NCBI GenBank assembly: GCA_028692395.1
Contig: JAQUXP010000005.1
Coordinates: forward strand, 70,014 to 134,013
Origin: Lachnospiraceae bacterium
GTDB taxonomy: Bacteria; Bacillota; Clostridia; Lachnospirales; Lachnospiraceae
DNA: 64,000 nucleotides
Direction of reading: 5' to 3'
Under the pieces are notes generated by a model, which saw only the letters and a list, made by a program, of their open reading frames with translations, made no database searches and had not been told where the DNA came from. Each line of letters begins with the position of its first letter. Position 1 is the stretch's first letter. Made by a program: the position numbers and the translations under genes. Shown piece by piece: positions 1 to 8,531 of the stretch.

Positions 1-813
1 TCCTGTGGCAAAGGTGTTGGGCTCCGCAACCTCATCGGAATTGAGTCCACGCTTCATCTTTTCCCGCAGCTCCTCAGAGGCTGCTACAACTGCCGCTGTC
101 TGCAGTCCGGCAAAGTTAAATGCCTTGGAGGCTGAGATACAGATGACGCTGTTATCCCGACATGTCTGAGAAGCGGATGCATAAGAAACATAATCGTATC
201 CCGGTTCTGTCAGATCACAGTGAATCTCGTCTGAGAGCACCACAACATGATATCTTTTGCACAGCTCACCGATTTTCGCAAGCTCCTCTTTGGACCATAT
301 TTTTCCAACTGGATTATGCGGATTGCAGAGAATCATCATGGTGGTCAGCGGATCGGAAAGCTTTTCCTCCAGATCCTGGTAGTCCATGGCATAGGTGTGT
401 CCGTCATAGACCAGCGGGCTTTCCAGGACATGTCGTCCCTGATTTTCCACCGAATGAAAAAAGATGTCGTATACCGGCGTCTGGATCAGAACCTTATCTC
501 CCACATTGGTCAGACGCTTGACTGCGCAGGTAACCGCAGGAATTACTCCAGTGCAGAAAATCAGCCATTCCTTCTCTATCTCAAGATGATGCCTTCTTCC
601 CCACCATCCCTGAATGGCTTCATACCACGCCTCCGGTACGATATTATAACCAAAGATTCCCTGCTCCACACGATCCTTCAAAGCTTCTATGACCTCCGGT
701 GCCGTCTGAAAATCCATGTCCGCAACCCACATGGGAAGCTCATTGTCCGGCACATCCCACTTCATAGAATTCGTGTTTCTCCTGTTATTTATCTTATCAA
801 AATCATACTTCAT
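1..813 (-). CDS. MalY/PatB-type PLP-dependent aminotransferase / C-S lyase, 3' part cut by window edge
   Basis: The reverse strand is open for 271 codons from an ATG at 813 and runs off the left edge, so the C-terminus is missing. It begins MKYDFDKINNRRNTNSMKWD, the usual opening of MalY/PatB cystathionine beta-lyases. Visible fold-type I landmarks are NPHNPVG (about residues 164-170), SDEIH (194-198) and ISASKAF with the probable PLP lysine near 230. Family members cleave C-S bonds of cystathionine or related substrates in the cytoplasm; some MalY proteins also modulate regulators. It lies 44 bp downstream of the DUF3737 gene and is probably co-transcribed from the promoter near 1773-1803. 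The family is clear; the exact substrate is not. Confidence 0.9.
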   Translation of the reverse strand, partial: MKYDFDKINNRRNTNSMKWDVPDNELPMWVADMDFQTAPEVIEALKDRVEQGIFGYNIVPEAWYEAIQGWWGRRHHLEIEKEWLIFCTGVIPAVTCAVKRLTNVGDKVLIQTPVYDIFFHSVENQGRHVLESPLVYDGHTYAMDYQDLEEKLSDPLTTMMILCNPHNPVGKIWSKEELAKIGELCKRYHVVVLSDEIHCDLTEPGYDYVSYASASQTCRDNSVICISASKAFNFAGLQTAAVVAASEELREKMKRGLNSDEVAEPNTFATG

Positions 814-857
814 CTTAGTATTGTTCTCCCTGCTTTGCTGGTAACCGTCCTGATAAA

Positions 858-1703
858 CTACCGGGTCCGGGTGGTGATAATTGTGGTGTTTTCCTGCTGC
901 ACATCTGGATTGTCAAAGATCACCTCTTTGATTTCTTTTGCACGGATGATGCCGCTGATAGGATTCTTCACACTGTCTATCTCACTGGTAATCTCTGCAT
1001 CTACCGTCGCATACTCAAAAGCCAGGTCAGTATTCAAAAGCTTACAGTTCTTCATCACAATATTTTCCATATAGCACATACCCTGATCGCTCTCTACGGT
1101 GCAGTTGATCAGCGTAATATTTTTGGAATTCCAGCCAAAATATTGTCCGGAAATGAAGGAGTCGTAGATGGTAACATGGTCGCAATTCCAGAAAGCGTCT
1201 TTGGAAAGCAGTCTGGAGTTACGGATGGTAATATTCTTTCCTCCATCGAAGGAATAATTGCCATAGAGAGTAAGTCCATCAATCTCCATATCGGAGCTTC
1301 CCATACCGAAGTATGGCCCCTTTGCCATAACATTTTTCATGGTGACATGGGTACAGTTCCAGAGGGTTTCTTCTGCGTTTGGAAGTGTTACCTCCTCCAG
1401 TGTTACATGGCTGCAGCGACGAAAGCCCTTTGGCGCCTCATAGGTAATATTTTTCATCGCCAGATTGTCTGTATACCAGATGGCAGCTCTTGCCATCTCA
1501 AAGAATACACTGTCCTCCACTTTTACATTCTGACAATACCAGAAGGGATATTTCCACTGAAACAGACAGTTATCTGCTGTAATATCTCTGCTTTCCTTCA
1601 GAGGGGACTCCCCATCTGCAAAACTGCAATAGGACAGCTCCAGATCCCTGCTCTGAAATAATGCACGTTCACCGACAAATTTTTGTTCTGTATATTTTTT
1701 CAT
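858..1703 (-). CDS. DUF3737 family protein (right-handed beta-helix-like)
   Basis: 281 residues starting MKKYTEQKFVGERALF. The frame can be extended to a TTG at 1712, but the ATG at 1703 sits behind AGGA/GGAG and is preferred. The protein is built from short repeats of the type 'hVTIxxSxFxxxYFxWxxxNITLxNC', as expected for a pentapeptide-like or beta-helix stack. There is no signal peptide or membrane segment. It matches the DUF3737 family in my memory; no biochemical function is established to my knowledge. It precedes the MalY/PatB gene with a 44-bp gap, and the pair probably forms one operon. Confidence 0.85.
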   Translation of the reverse strand: MKKYTEQKFVGERALFQSRDLELSYCSFADGESPLKESRDITADNCLFQWKYPFWYCQNVKVEDSVFFEMARAAIWYTDNLAMKNITYEAPKGFRRCSHVTLEEVTLPNAEETLWNCTHVTMKNVMAKGPYFGMGSSDMEIDGLTLYGNYSFDGGKNITIRNSRLLSKDAFWNCDHVTIYDSFISGQYFGWNSKNITLINCTVESDQGMCYMENIVMKNCKLLNTDLAFEYATVDAEITSEIDSVKNPISGIIRAKEIKEVIFDNPDVQQENTTIITTRTR

Positions 1704-1772
1704 AGTCTCCAATTCCTGACAGCTGCTGATATGCTGCCGCCATATCTGCTTACATTTACTGCTTACAAACCA

Positions 1773-1803
1773 AGTGTAGCAAGCTAAAGTCAGCTTTAGT
1801 CAA
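1773..1803 (-). promoter_or_regulatory. MerR-type promoter of the DUF3737-malY operon
   Basis: On the minus strand TTGACT (1798-1803) and TACACT (1773-1778) are separated by 19 bp, longer than the usual 17. The spacer and the end of the -35 hexamer hold the dyad CTAAAG-4-CTTTAG (1784-1799). A long spacer carrying a dyad is the hallmark of promoters remodelled by MerR-family activators. No MerR gene lies in the window, so the regulator would act from elsewhere. Confidence 0.55.
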
Positions 1804-1820
1804 GTCTGTTTTTCCTTTTC

Positions 1821-2948
1821 TTATCTGAAATACAATTCCAGTCTGGCCTGACTTTGTATCTTCTCCAGATTTATGTCCGAATGCTCAATCTCTCTGGAAT
1901 ACCGGTATACAATCTCCACGATCTCCTCCTGATCCAGCATTTTCTCGTTACGCAGCCACCGTGCTTTCAGCATTTCTTCCAGCGCAAGTACGCTGACGGC
2001 AGCCAGCCATGCTTTCCCGTAGATCTCTCCATCGTACACTGCCCCGCAAAAATAAGTGCTGATAAAGTACACCAGAAGCTGCTCTTTTTGAATCTCCCAG
2101 TCCATACCACTGCCCGAAAGCCACTGGAAAAATTCCTGGGTCGTCCTGTTCCATTTCTGCGAATCGTGGTTTCCATACAGTCGCTCTTGTGTCTCGCAGA
2201 GATGTACGCACCAGTCTTCTTTCAAAAATTCCAGGCTTTCAAGCATGGACAATAACTCCTCTGCAAATCGATACGCCTCTTCTGTCTTTGTATGGGCAAG
2301 ATCACGCTTCACATACTGACAGACTGCGTCCTTCTGATACTTTTCCAGCACCGCCTCACAGGCAAAAAGCTCACTGCTGTTGACCCTCAGCTGCATATCT
2401 CTGGCAATTCCCAGCATCAGCTTCATGCGCACAGCGATGGAAAGCTCACGGTTTTGCAGTATTTTTATCAGCACTTCTCTGGCATCCACCAGCTGAGAAT
2501 AAAGGAACAGGTCAAAATCCTCGTACTCTTCCTCTCCCTTTCTCCTGGCCGTGAGAAAATGCACCGGTTCCTTCTTATGCAGCAGGATACGCGCCGCCTC
2601 CGGGCAGGATATGGACAGCGTAATCTCCCTGACACCCTCGAACTCTTCCACATGGCGTGGATAAAGTCTGCAGGTTCTGCAAAGACTGTCCCTTCCAAGA
2701 TTGGTATACATATCACAAAGATTGTCTTCCCTTAAAAACGCACAGCGCCGTTCCTCACCCTGGCGAAACTCCTTTTTTCTCCAGTTTATGGATTTCTTCA
2801 ATTTTTTTCGGTAAATGCTTCTGACACTTCGATAGTTCTTTAAGGCTCTTGCATCCACCACTATCTTCCATCCCGCACAGCAGGTATCTTCGCATTCCTC
2901 TGCGATACATTGAAACTCTTTATAGTAATCCGGTATCATATATAACAT
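1821..2948 (-). CDS. FliB-like (flagellin lysine-N-methylase family) protein
   Basis: 375 residues, ATG at 2948 behind AAGGAAAG. The N-terminal cysteine cluster CIAEECEDTCCAGWKI (about 14-29), then CDMY, CRTCRLYPR and ISCPEA motifs, are typical of the FliB family, which methylates lysines of flagellin in Salmonella and probably binds a metal or iron-sulfur cluster through these cysteines. No flagellar gene is in the window, and many non-motile clostridia carry such a gene, so the target protein is unknown. It stands alone on the minus strand, between the DUF3737 promoter and the divergent MATE gene. Confidence 0.8.
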   Translation of the reverse strand: MLYMIPDYYKEFQCIAEECEDTCCAGWKIVVDARALKNYRSVRSIYRKKLKKSINWRKKEFRQGEERRCAFLREDNLCDMYTNLGRDSLCRTCRLYPRHVEEFEGVREITLSISCPEAARILLHKKEPVHFLTARRKGEEEYEDFDLFLYSQLVDAREVLIKILQNRELSIAVRMKLMLGIARDMQLRVNSSELFACEAVLEKYQKDAVCQYVKRDLAHTKTEEAYRFAEELLSMLESLEFLKEDWCVHLCETQERLYGNHDSQKWNRTTQEFFQWLSGSGMDWEIQKEQLLVYFISTYFCGAVYDGEIYGKAWLAAVSVLALEEMLKARWLRNEKMLDQEEIVEIVYRYSREIEHSDINLEKIQSQARLELYFR

Positions 2949-3010
2949 ATTTTATCTGCTTTCCTTTATCATCTCTGCAATTTTCATTTGACAAGTGGAT
3001 GGAGTTTCCC

Positions 3011-3039
3011 TTGCGTTAATTTTCTTCATACACTATACT
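3011..3039 (+). promoter_or_regulatory. Promoter of the MATE gene
   Basis: TTGCGT (3011-3016), a 17-bp spacer and TATACT (3034-3039). Predicted transcription start is near 3046, just before the leader palindrome at 3053-3079. Confidence 0.6.
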
Positions 3040-3052
3040 GTATAAAGAATAC

Positions 3053-3079
3053 GTAATTGTTCCGTACCTGAACAGTTAC
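3053..3079 (+). repeat. Leader palindrome, copy 1 of 3
   Basis: Imperfect 27-bp palindrome. The right half is CTGAACAGTTAC and the left half resembles its complement with changes, with a 3-bp centre. It lies directly after the predicted start of the MATE transcript and 33 bp before the ATG. Copies at 26425 and 35221 occupy the same position relative to their genes. Confidence 0.6.
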
Positions 3080-3112
3080 CTTCGCTAATCTATAATACTC
3101 AGGAGAATGTAT

Positions 3113-4483
3113 ATGTCTAAAACACAACAGTCTAATCCCCTTGGAACAGAGTCAGTTTCCCGTCTTATGATGAAATTTGCAGTTCCAAGTATCATTGCCA
3201 TGCTGGTCGGTGCCCTTTACAACATCGTAGACCAGCTTTTTATCGGTCAGGCCGTGGGAACCCTGGGAAATGCCGCTACCAATATCGCATTTCCACTTTC
3301 TACCTCCTGCATTGCCCTGGCACTGCTCTTCGGCATCGGCGGAGCATCCTGCTTTAACCTCAGCATGGGGCGAGGTGAAAAGGAAAAGGCCGGATTTTTT
3401 GTAGGAAATGCTACTGCTCTGCTTGTCATCAGCGGTGTTGCACTGACTTTGATCACACAGGTTTTTTTGACTCCCATGTTAATAGGATTCGGGTCACCGG
3501 ATGATGTACTTCCCTATGCCCAGACCTATGTCCGGATTACTTCCATCGGTTTCCCCTTCCTGCTTTTGACTATTGGCGGCGGACATCTGATCCGCGCAGA
3601 CGGAAGCCCCCGCATGACCATGATCTGCAACATAGCAGGTGCTGTTATCAACACGATATTGGATGCTGTCTTTGTCCTTGGTATGGATCTTGGCATGGCA
3701 GGTGCTGCTTACGCAACCATTATCGGTCAGATTATCTCTGCCATTATGGTCATCTGTTATATGCGGCATTGCCGCACTGTGGCACTGGAAGCGAAACATT
3801 TTCGTCTCCGCTGGTCCTGCATCCGGGAAATCTCTTCTATCGGTATGGCATCCTGCGTAAACCAGCTGGCCATGATGGTTGTTCAGATTGTCCTAAATAA
3901 TTCTCTGCGCCATTATGGCATGCTGTCCCCTTATGGTGCTGCTATTCCACTGGCGTGTTCCGGCATTGTGATGAAGGTCAGCCAGCTGTTCTTCTCTGTC
4001 GTTATCGGACTCAGCCAGGGAAGTCAGCCCATCGAGAGCTTTAACTACGGTGCCAGACGGTACGACCGGGTGCGGGAAGCTTACAAGCTTGCCAGTATTG
4101 CAGGCGGCGCCATCTCGATCTTCGCCTTTGCTCTGTTCCAGCTGTTTCCCCATCAGATTATCTCACTGTTCGGAAGCGGAACAGAAAGCTACTATCAATT
4201 CGGTATCAGTTATTTTCGGATATTCCTGTTATTTACCGGACTGAACTTTGTGCAGCCTATTACTTCAACCTTTTTTACTTCCATTGGAAAATCTGGAAAG
4301 GGTGTCTTTCTGGCACTTACAAGACAGATCCTGTTCCTGCTGCCACTTGTGATCCTGTTCCCCCTGATCTGGGGAATCGATGGCATCCTTTACGCCGGAC
4401 CAACTGCCGATCTGCTGGCATTCGTCATCGCAGTCATCATGGCTGTTCAGGAGTTCCGTCTGATGAAGCCGCTTCCCCGCTGA
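3113..4483 (+). CDS. MATE family efflux transporter
   Basis: 456 residues starting MSKTQQSNPLG. An ATG six bases upstream (3107) leaves only one base after AGGAG, so 3113 (7-bp spacing) is chosen. Twelve hydrophobic segments, the opening SVSRLMMKFAVPSIIAMLVGALYNIVDQLFIGQAVG and the mid-protein second half match the MatE fold. These proteins use Na+ or H+ gradients to expel cationic compounds through the membrane. It has its own promoter and a palindromic leader, and its 3' end overlaps the convergent EamA gene by 47 bp. Substrate cannot be read from sequence. Confidence 0.92.
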   Translation: MSKTQQSNPLGTESVSRLMMKFAVPSIIAMLVGALYNIVDQLFIGQAVGTLGNAATNIAFPLSTSCIALALLFGIGGASCFNLSMGRGEKEKAGFFVGNATALLVISGVALTLITQVFLTPMLIGFGSPDDVLPYAQTYVRITSIGFPFLLLTIGGGHLIRADGSPRMTMICNIAGAVINTILDAVFVLGMDLGMAGAAYATIIGQIISAIMVICYMRHCRTVALEAKHFRLRWSCIREISSIGMASCVNQLAMMVVQIVLNNSLRHYGMLSPYGAAIPLACSGIVMKVSQLFFSVVIGLSQGSQPIESFNYGARRYDRVREAYKLASIAGGAISIFAFALFQLFPHQIISLFGSGTESYYQFGISYFRIFLLFTGLNFVQPITSTFFTSIGKSGKGVFLALTRQILFLLPLVILFPLIWGIDGILYAGPTADLLAFVIAVIMAVQEFRLMKPLPR

Positions 4484-5384
4484 TGGGATGCGCTTCCTGG
4501 ACTTGAGGACAGTGGCCCTGGCCCACGCTATCCGCTCTGGCGATATACTTCCACTTAAAGACAGCACTTCCGATGATAATAACATAGCCGATAACGCTTA
4601 GAATATCCGGTATCTGTTCTAAAAATACAAACCCAAGAAGCGCCGCGAACAAAACCTGTGTATAATCAAACACAGAGATTTCCTTCGCCGGCGCTTTTGT
4701 ATAGGCAGTTGTGATACAAAGCTGCCCGCCCATGGCGGAAAACCCTGCCGCCACAAGGTAAAGCAGCTGGATCGGCTTCATGGGTTGATATTGCAGAAGA
4801 AAGAACGGCAGCGTTACCAGACTGGAAAACAGCGAAAAGAACATAACGATAACCGGTCCACGCTCCCCCTGGTTTCCCAGCTTTCTGACAAAGGTGTAGG
4901 CAACTCCTGCTCCCAGTCCTCCCAAAACACCCACCAGAGCATACACAAACTCCACATGAAAAGAAGGCTTTACCACAAAAAGTGCCCCGGCAAAAGCTGC
5001 CGCTACTGCCGCCCATTCTACCTTATTTGCCTTTTCCTTTAAAAGAAAATACGAAAATATAATGGCAAAAAACGGAGAAAGCTTGTTCAGAATATTGGCA
5101 TCTGCAATATTCATCTTATCCACCGCATAAAAGTTACTGATCAAACCCACAGTTCCGCAGATACTGCGCATGAACAGCCCCGGCCAGCTTCCCTTTTGGA
5201 TATGAAATCCTTCCCGGCTTCGCATAAGAATACCAAAAGACACCACCGCCGCAACTGCATTTCTAAAAAATGCCTTCTGCATCGTTGGCAAATCTCCCGC
5301 TATCCGCACAAAAAATGTCATCAGTGCGAAAAAAAATCCCGCCATAATAATAAATAGAATTCCCTGATTCTTCTGTTTTAACAT
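4437..5384 (-). CDS. DMT superfamily EamA transporter
   Basis: 315 residues, ATG at 5384 behind AGGGGT. Ten predicted membrane helices in two EamA repeats (MLKQKNQGILFIIMAGFFFALMTFFVR... and the second repeat from about residue 150). Family members export metabolites or take up small solutes in the cytoplasmic membrane; the substrate is unknown. The last 30 or so residues are hydrophilic, and the 3' end overlaps the end of the convergent MATE gene by 47 bp, so the C-terminal tail is read antisense to another coding region. Confidence 0.9.
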   Translation of the reverse strand: MLKQKNQGILFIIMAGFFFALMTFFVRIAGDLPTMQKAFFRNAVAAVVSFGILMRSREGFHIQKGSWPGLFMRSICGTVGLISNFYAVDKMNIADANILNKLSPFFAIIFSYFLLKEKANKVEWAAVAAAFAGALFVVKPSFHVEFVYALVGVLGGLGAGVAYTFVRKLGNQGERGPVIVMFFSLFSSLVTLPFFLLQYQPMKPIQLLYLVAAGFSAMGGQLCITTAYTKAPAKEISVFDYTQVLFAALLGFVFLEQIPDILSVIGYVIIIGSAVFKWKYIARADSVGQGHCPQVQEAHPISGEAASSDGTPEQP

Positions 5385-5614
5385 CCCTGCACCCCTTCTA
5401 TGCCTAGTCCATCCCCCGTGCTATTACTGTGTATAACCTCTCTATCACTTAAGAACTTATTATCTCTAGTTAAGTTTTTCAACACAGAGTAAAATTACAG
5501 ATCACCTTTTTGGGACACCAAAACATATCCAACCACACTAACTTTGCACTTCACAAAATCCACCATTAAACAAACATCTGTCGAAAATACACATATTAAA
5601 TTCTATCTCAGCAA

Positions 5615-6364
5615 TCAATCTTTTCTACACAAATCGTCTAGATTATAAATAACATTTTTATCTAGTTCTTCCATTATGTAATTTCCCTTTTTCCAGAAGC
5701 ACCTTATTCCCTTAGCAGTTTCAAAACAAGTTATTAACTTACATTTATCACCGTCTATCTCTAATGCTGCACCATTATCAAGTGCTAATGCTGGAATTTT
5801 ATATGTCGTTTTCATCATTTTCTTTAAACTTGGTTGCCTAGCCACTTCTTTATCATAATGTGGACATAACAATAAATTCACAAAACCCAATCCTCTTACT
5901 CTTATCATATCAGAATCTTCATCATTCATCTTTCTTGAATCCGAATTTCCAGAATTACACCAACAAATTGCACCAGCACTAACTCCACATAAAACCTTAT
6001 CTTTTATCAATGCTTCTTCTAGCAAAATATCAATTTTATATTTACGAAAGCTCTTCATCATTTTCAATGTATTTCCTCCGCCAACATAAATTATATCAGC
6101 CCAATCAAATTTTTGTTTCATGATTTCATAATTATGTAAATCCTCTATTTTAATTCTATCTGTATTACATTTCCACATATCTTTATATACTTTTTTCATA
6201 ACATCATAGTATAACTCTGGAATCAAACTTCCCATTGCAATAAGTAAATAGTTAGGCTTTTTCTTCCCAGTGAGCCTTATTATTTCTTTATCAAAAATCT
6301 CAGTTTCATAATGAGTGCCTGGACGTCCACATTCACCACCACCAATAAGTACAAACTTTCCCAT
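5615..6364 (-). CDS. Peptidase E / S51-like protein
   Basis: 249 residues starting MGKFVLIGGGECG. The open frame extends 29 codons further (to 6451), but AAAGGAG sits just upstream of the ATG at 6364 and homology-like sequence begins there. The strand order fits the class I amidotransferase-like fold of peptidase E: IIYVGGGNTLKMM then the nucleophile elbow CGVSAGAICW (serine in GVSAG). Peptidase E cleaves Asp-X dipeptides; this branch is often annotated 'Type 1 glutamine amidotransferase-like'. The gene and its flanks are clearly richer in A+T and AT-ending codons than the neighbours, suggesting transfer. Confidence 0.85.
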   Translation of the reverse strand: MGKFVLIGGGECGRPGTHYETEIFDKEIIRLTGKKKPNYLLIAMGSLIPELYYDVMKKVYKDMWKCNTDRIKIEDLHNYEIMKQKFDWADIIYVGGGNTLKMMKSFRKYKIDILLEEALIKDKVLCGVSAGAICWCNSGNSDSRKMNDEDSDMIRVRGLGFVNLLLCPHYDKEVARQPSLKKMMKTTYKIPALALDNGAALEIDGDKCKLITCFETAKGIRCFWKKGNYIMEELDKNVIYNLDDLCRKD

Positions 6365-6889
6365 ATTATTAATTTCTCCTTTTGTAGTCTTAATTTCAAT
6401 TTTATGTTTGTATTTCCAGCAATCATCCACAGTTTCCATACAATCTGCCATAATAACACATAAATAATTAACCCATGCAGATAAAAACTGGTATCCACCA
6501 TCTTAATTATAATGGTCTGGATATAAATCAAGCAAAATGGTCTAATATCCATCTCTCATACTCACGAAACACCTTTTTGATAAACTCACCACATTACAAC
6601 ACAAAAATATTACTCCTTTAAAATAACAAAAGGCTATTTTTCTTGTACTACCTAAACAAAAACAATAGTAACTATTATTTAATCAAGAGTAGCATATGTG
6701 TACAATCAACTAATATACATACTTTTATCTATTATACCACTCAGCCTGAGCATTCCATAGTTCTGCGTATTTAACGAACCCCCATCTTTCCTTCCTGCTT
6801 TTCCACATTTTTATCGGAAGGATGGCGATTTATGCCTAACTATGCTATAGTATAGTAATACAAAAGGTAACAATTCAGGAGGTATAGCA
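6365..6889. other. AT-rich intergenic stretch before pgsA
   Basis: About 520 bp with no convincing gene. It holds the upstream region of the peptidase E-like gene and, at its right end, a TATAGT-type -10 and AGGAGG site for pgsA. A single half-site resembling the leader palindrome (GTAACAATTCAG, 6867-6878) merges into the pgsA ribosome site. Confidence 0.5.
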
Positions 6890-7453
6890 ATGGAAGAAAA
6901 ACGCAGTAAAAAAATTATAACAATCCCAAATATTCTCAGCATGTTCCGTTTTGTTCTGGCATTTTTATTCGCTTATGTATATCTGCATGCCACTACGACG
7001 AAAGAATATTATATTGCTGCACTCATTATCGTCATATCCGGTCTTACCGATGTGATAGACGGAAAGATTGCACGCCATTTTCATATGATCTCAGAGCTGG
7101 GAAAGATACTGGATCCTGTAGCTGACAAGTTCACTCAGGGAATTGTAGCACTTTGTCTCATCAAAAGGTTCCCCTGGATGCTGGCACTTTTTATCCTGTT
7201 CATTCTGAAGGAAAGCTACATGGCGATCCGAGGCATCATGGTACTGAAAAGCACCGGACAGAACTCCGGAGCTCTCTGGTTTGGAAAACTGAATACCGTA
7301 GTACTCTATGTTGTCCTGTTTTTCCTGCTTGCCATCCCTGATATCCCCATGAACATCGCCCGTACACTGATCGTTCTGTGCATGTGTATCATGGTCTTCT
7401 CCTTCATCATGTACGCCCGCACCTACCATAACCTTCTAAAAAAACATAGATAG
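6890..7453 (+). CDS. pgsA: CDP-alcohol phosphatidyltransferase (phosphatidylglycerophosphate synthase-like)
   Basis: 187 residues, ATG after AGGAGG with 7-bp spacing. The CDP-alcohol transferase signature D-x2-DG-x2-AR-x8-G-x3-D-x3-D is complete (D54, D57, G58, A61, R62, G71, D75, D79 by my count). Several hydrophobic helices follow. PgsA transfers phosphatidyl from CDP-diacylglycerol to glycerol-3-phosphate in the membrane, the first step to phosphatidylglycerol and cardiolipin. The protein lacks features of the serine or inositol enzymes that I can see, but the acceptor alcohol is assigned by family resemblance only. It is single on the plus strand, convergent with the hydrolase gene. Confidence 0.85.
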   Translation: MEEKRSKKIITIPNILSMFRFVLAFLFAYVYLHATTTKEYYIAALIIVISGLTDVIDGKIARHFHMISELGKILDPVADKFTQGIVALCLIKRFPWMLALFILFILKESYMAIRGIMVLKSTGQNSGALWFGKLNTVVLYVVLFFLLAIPDIPMNIARTLIVLCMCIMVFSFIMYARTYHNLLKKHR

Positions 7454-7464
7454 AAAATGCTCAT

Positions 7465-7532
7465 CTAGTACAGCGTCCTTGAGATAACCAGCCTGTATTA
7501 CTGGTCTGGTTATTTGCGGTACGCTGTACTAG
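7465..7532. terminator. Nested inverted repeat between convergent genes (possible bidirectional terminator)
   Basis: CTAGTACAGCGT (7465-7476) pairs with ACGCTGTACTAG (7521-7532). Inside it a second stem pairs GATAACCAG with CTGGTTAT. The right arm lies in the last codons of the hydrolase gene. There is no clean T-run, so terminator function is inferred from position. Confidence 0.45.
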
Positions 7533-8496
7533 TTTGTTCTATAAAGTCGGCTATGGCTTTCTCGTATTGTTCCGGGGCAGTCTGGTAACTTCTTGCATGA
7601 TCTGCACCTTCCACGGTCAACATGGTTTTTGGTGCCGTGCAGGCAGCATATAGCTCCTGTCCCATATGATAGGGAACAAAATCATCTGCATCTCCATGGA
7701 TAAACAGATGGGGAAGCTTCGCATGTTTTACAGCGTCTATCGGTGCCGCATCATGGATATCAAAGCCCGCACGGCGCATACAGATTCTGTTCACCGTTGA
7801 AATTACCCATTTTCCATGACCTGACGCCAGGTGCTCCATCTGATGAGTGAATTCGTTCCAGGCGGAGGTATAGCCACAGTCAGCAATCACCCCTGCAACC
7901 TGGGGCGGCAGATCCAGTGCCGCAGTCAGCAAAACAGTGGCAGAGCCAAGAGAAATTCCATGAAGATAGATTCTGGAATCCGCCGGACAGTGATCAGCAA
8001 GCCAGTTTGTCCACAGACGCATATCCTTGGACTCCTTTGCTCCGTAGGTCATGTACTTTCCTTCACTGTCCCCGCAGGCACGCTGATCAATAATCAGATA
8101 AGAAGCTCCCCGTCTTCTGTAATAAGACTGAATCATACTAAACTCTCTGGTTCCATGATTGCGAAATCCATGTACCGCCAGAAACACTTCTTTGTTTCCC
8201 TCTGCACCTTTATAGAAACGTCCCTTTAACTTTATTCCATCCTCTGCAATAATTTCCACATAATCACAATCCTGCTTCCGCAGTTTCGCTTCCGCCTGAT
8301 CAATGGCTTCCCCATAGGGATCTGTGTAATCATCACCGTAGCGTTTCATAAGAAAATCCGGCAGATTCCACGACTCCCTGGCAATTGCAAAGTGAAACAG
8401 CCATTCGCTGACCGTTACTACGCCGGCACCAGCACTGACACCACATACACCCATTGCCAGTGCGCCCTTTAAAAGACCATGTTTTCTTTTTTTCAT
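7510..8496 (-). CDS. Alpha/beta hydrolase with N-terminal membrane anchor
   Basis: 328 residues, ATG at 8496. A basic start followed by a hydrophobic stretch (about 8-35) suggests an anchored or exported protein. Hydrolase landmarks are VHGFRNHGTREF, the elbow GISLGSA with the nucleophile serine, HGDADDFVP with the acid and GADHARSY with the histidine. The order fits a complete Ser-Asp-His triad. Close relatives are annotated as esterase or peptidase-like 'alpha/beta hydrolase'; the substrate is unknown. It follows the 825-residue protein gene on the same strand with a 35-bp gap, suggesting co-transcription. Confidence 0.85.
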   Translation of the reverse strand: MKKRKHGLLKGALAMGVCGVSAGAGVVTVSEWLFHFAIARESWNLPDFLMKRYGDDYTDPYGEAIDQAEAKLRKQDCDYVEIIAEDGIKLKGRFYKGAEGNKEVFLAVHGFRNHGTREFSMIQSYYRRRGASYLIIDQRACGDSEGKYMTYGAKESKDMRLWTNWLADHCPADSRIYLHGISLGSATVLLTAALDLPPQVAGVIADCGYTSAWNEFTHQMEHLASGHGKWVISTVNRICMRRAGFDIHDAAPIDAVKHAKLPHLFIHGDADDFVPYHMGQELYAACTAPKTMLTVEGADHARSYQTAPEQYEKAIADFIEQTSTAYRK

Positions 8497-8531
8497 AGTG
8501 TCTATTCCTCCGCAGCTATCCTGTTTTTCTG

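Noticed and set aside
4265..4585. Minus-strand frame of 106 residues across the MATE gene end
   Set aside because: Shadow of the MATE and EamA genes, with no ribosome site.
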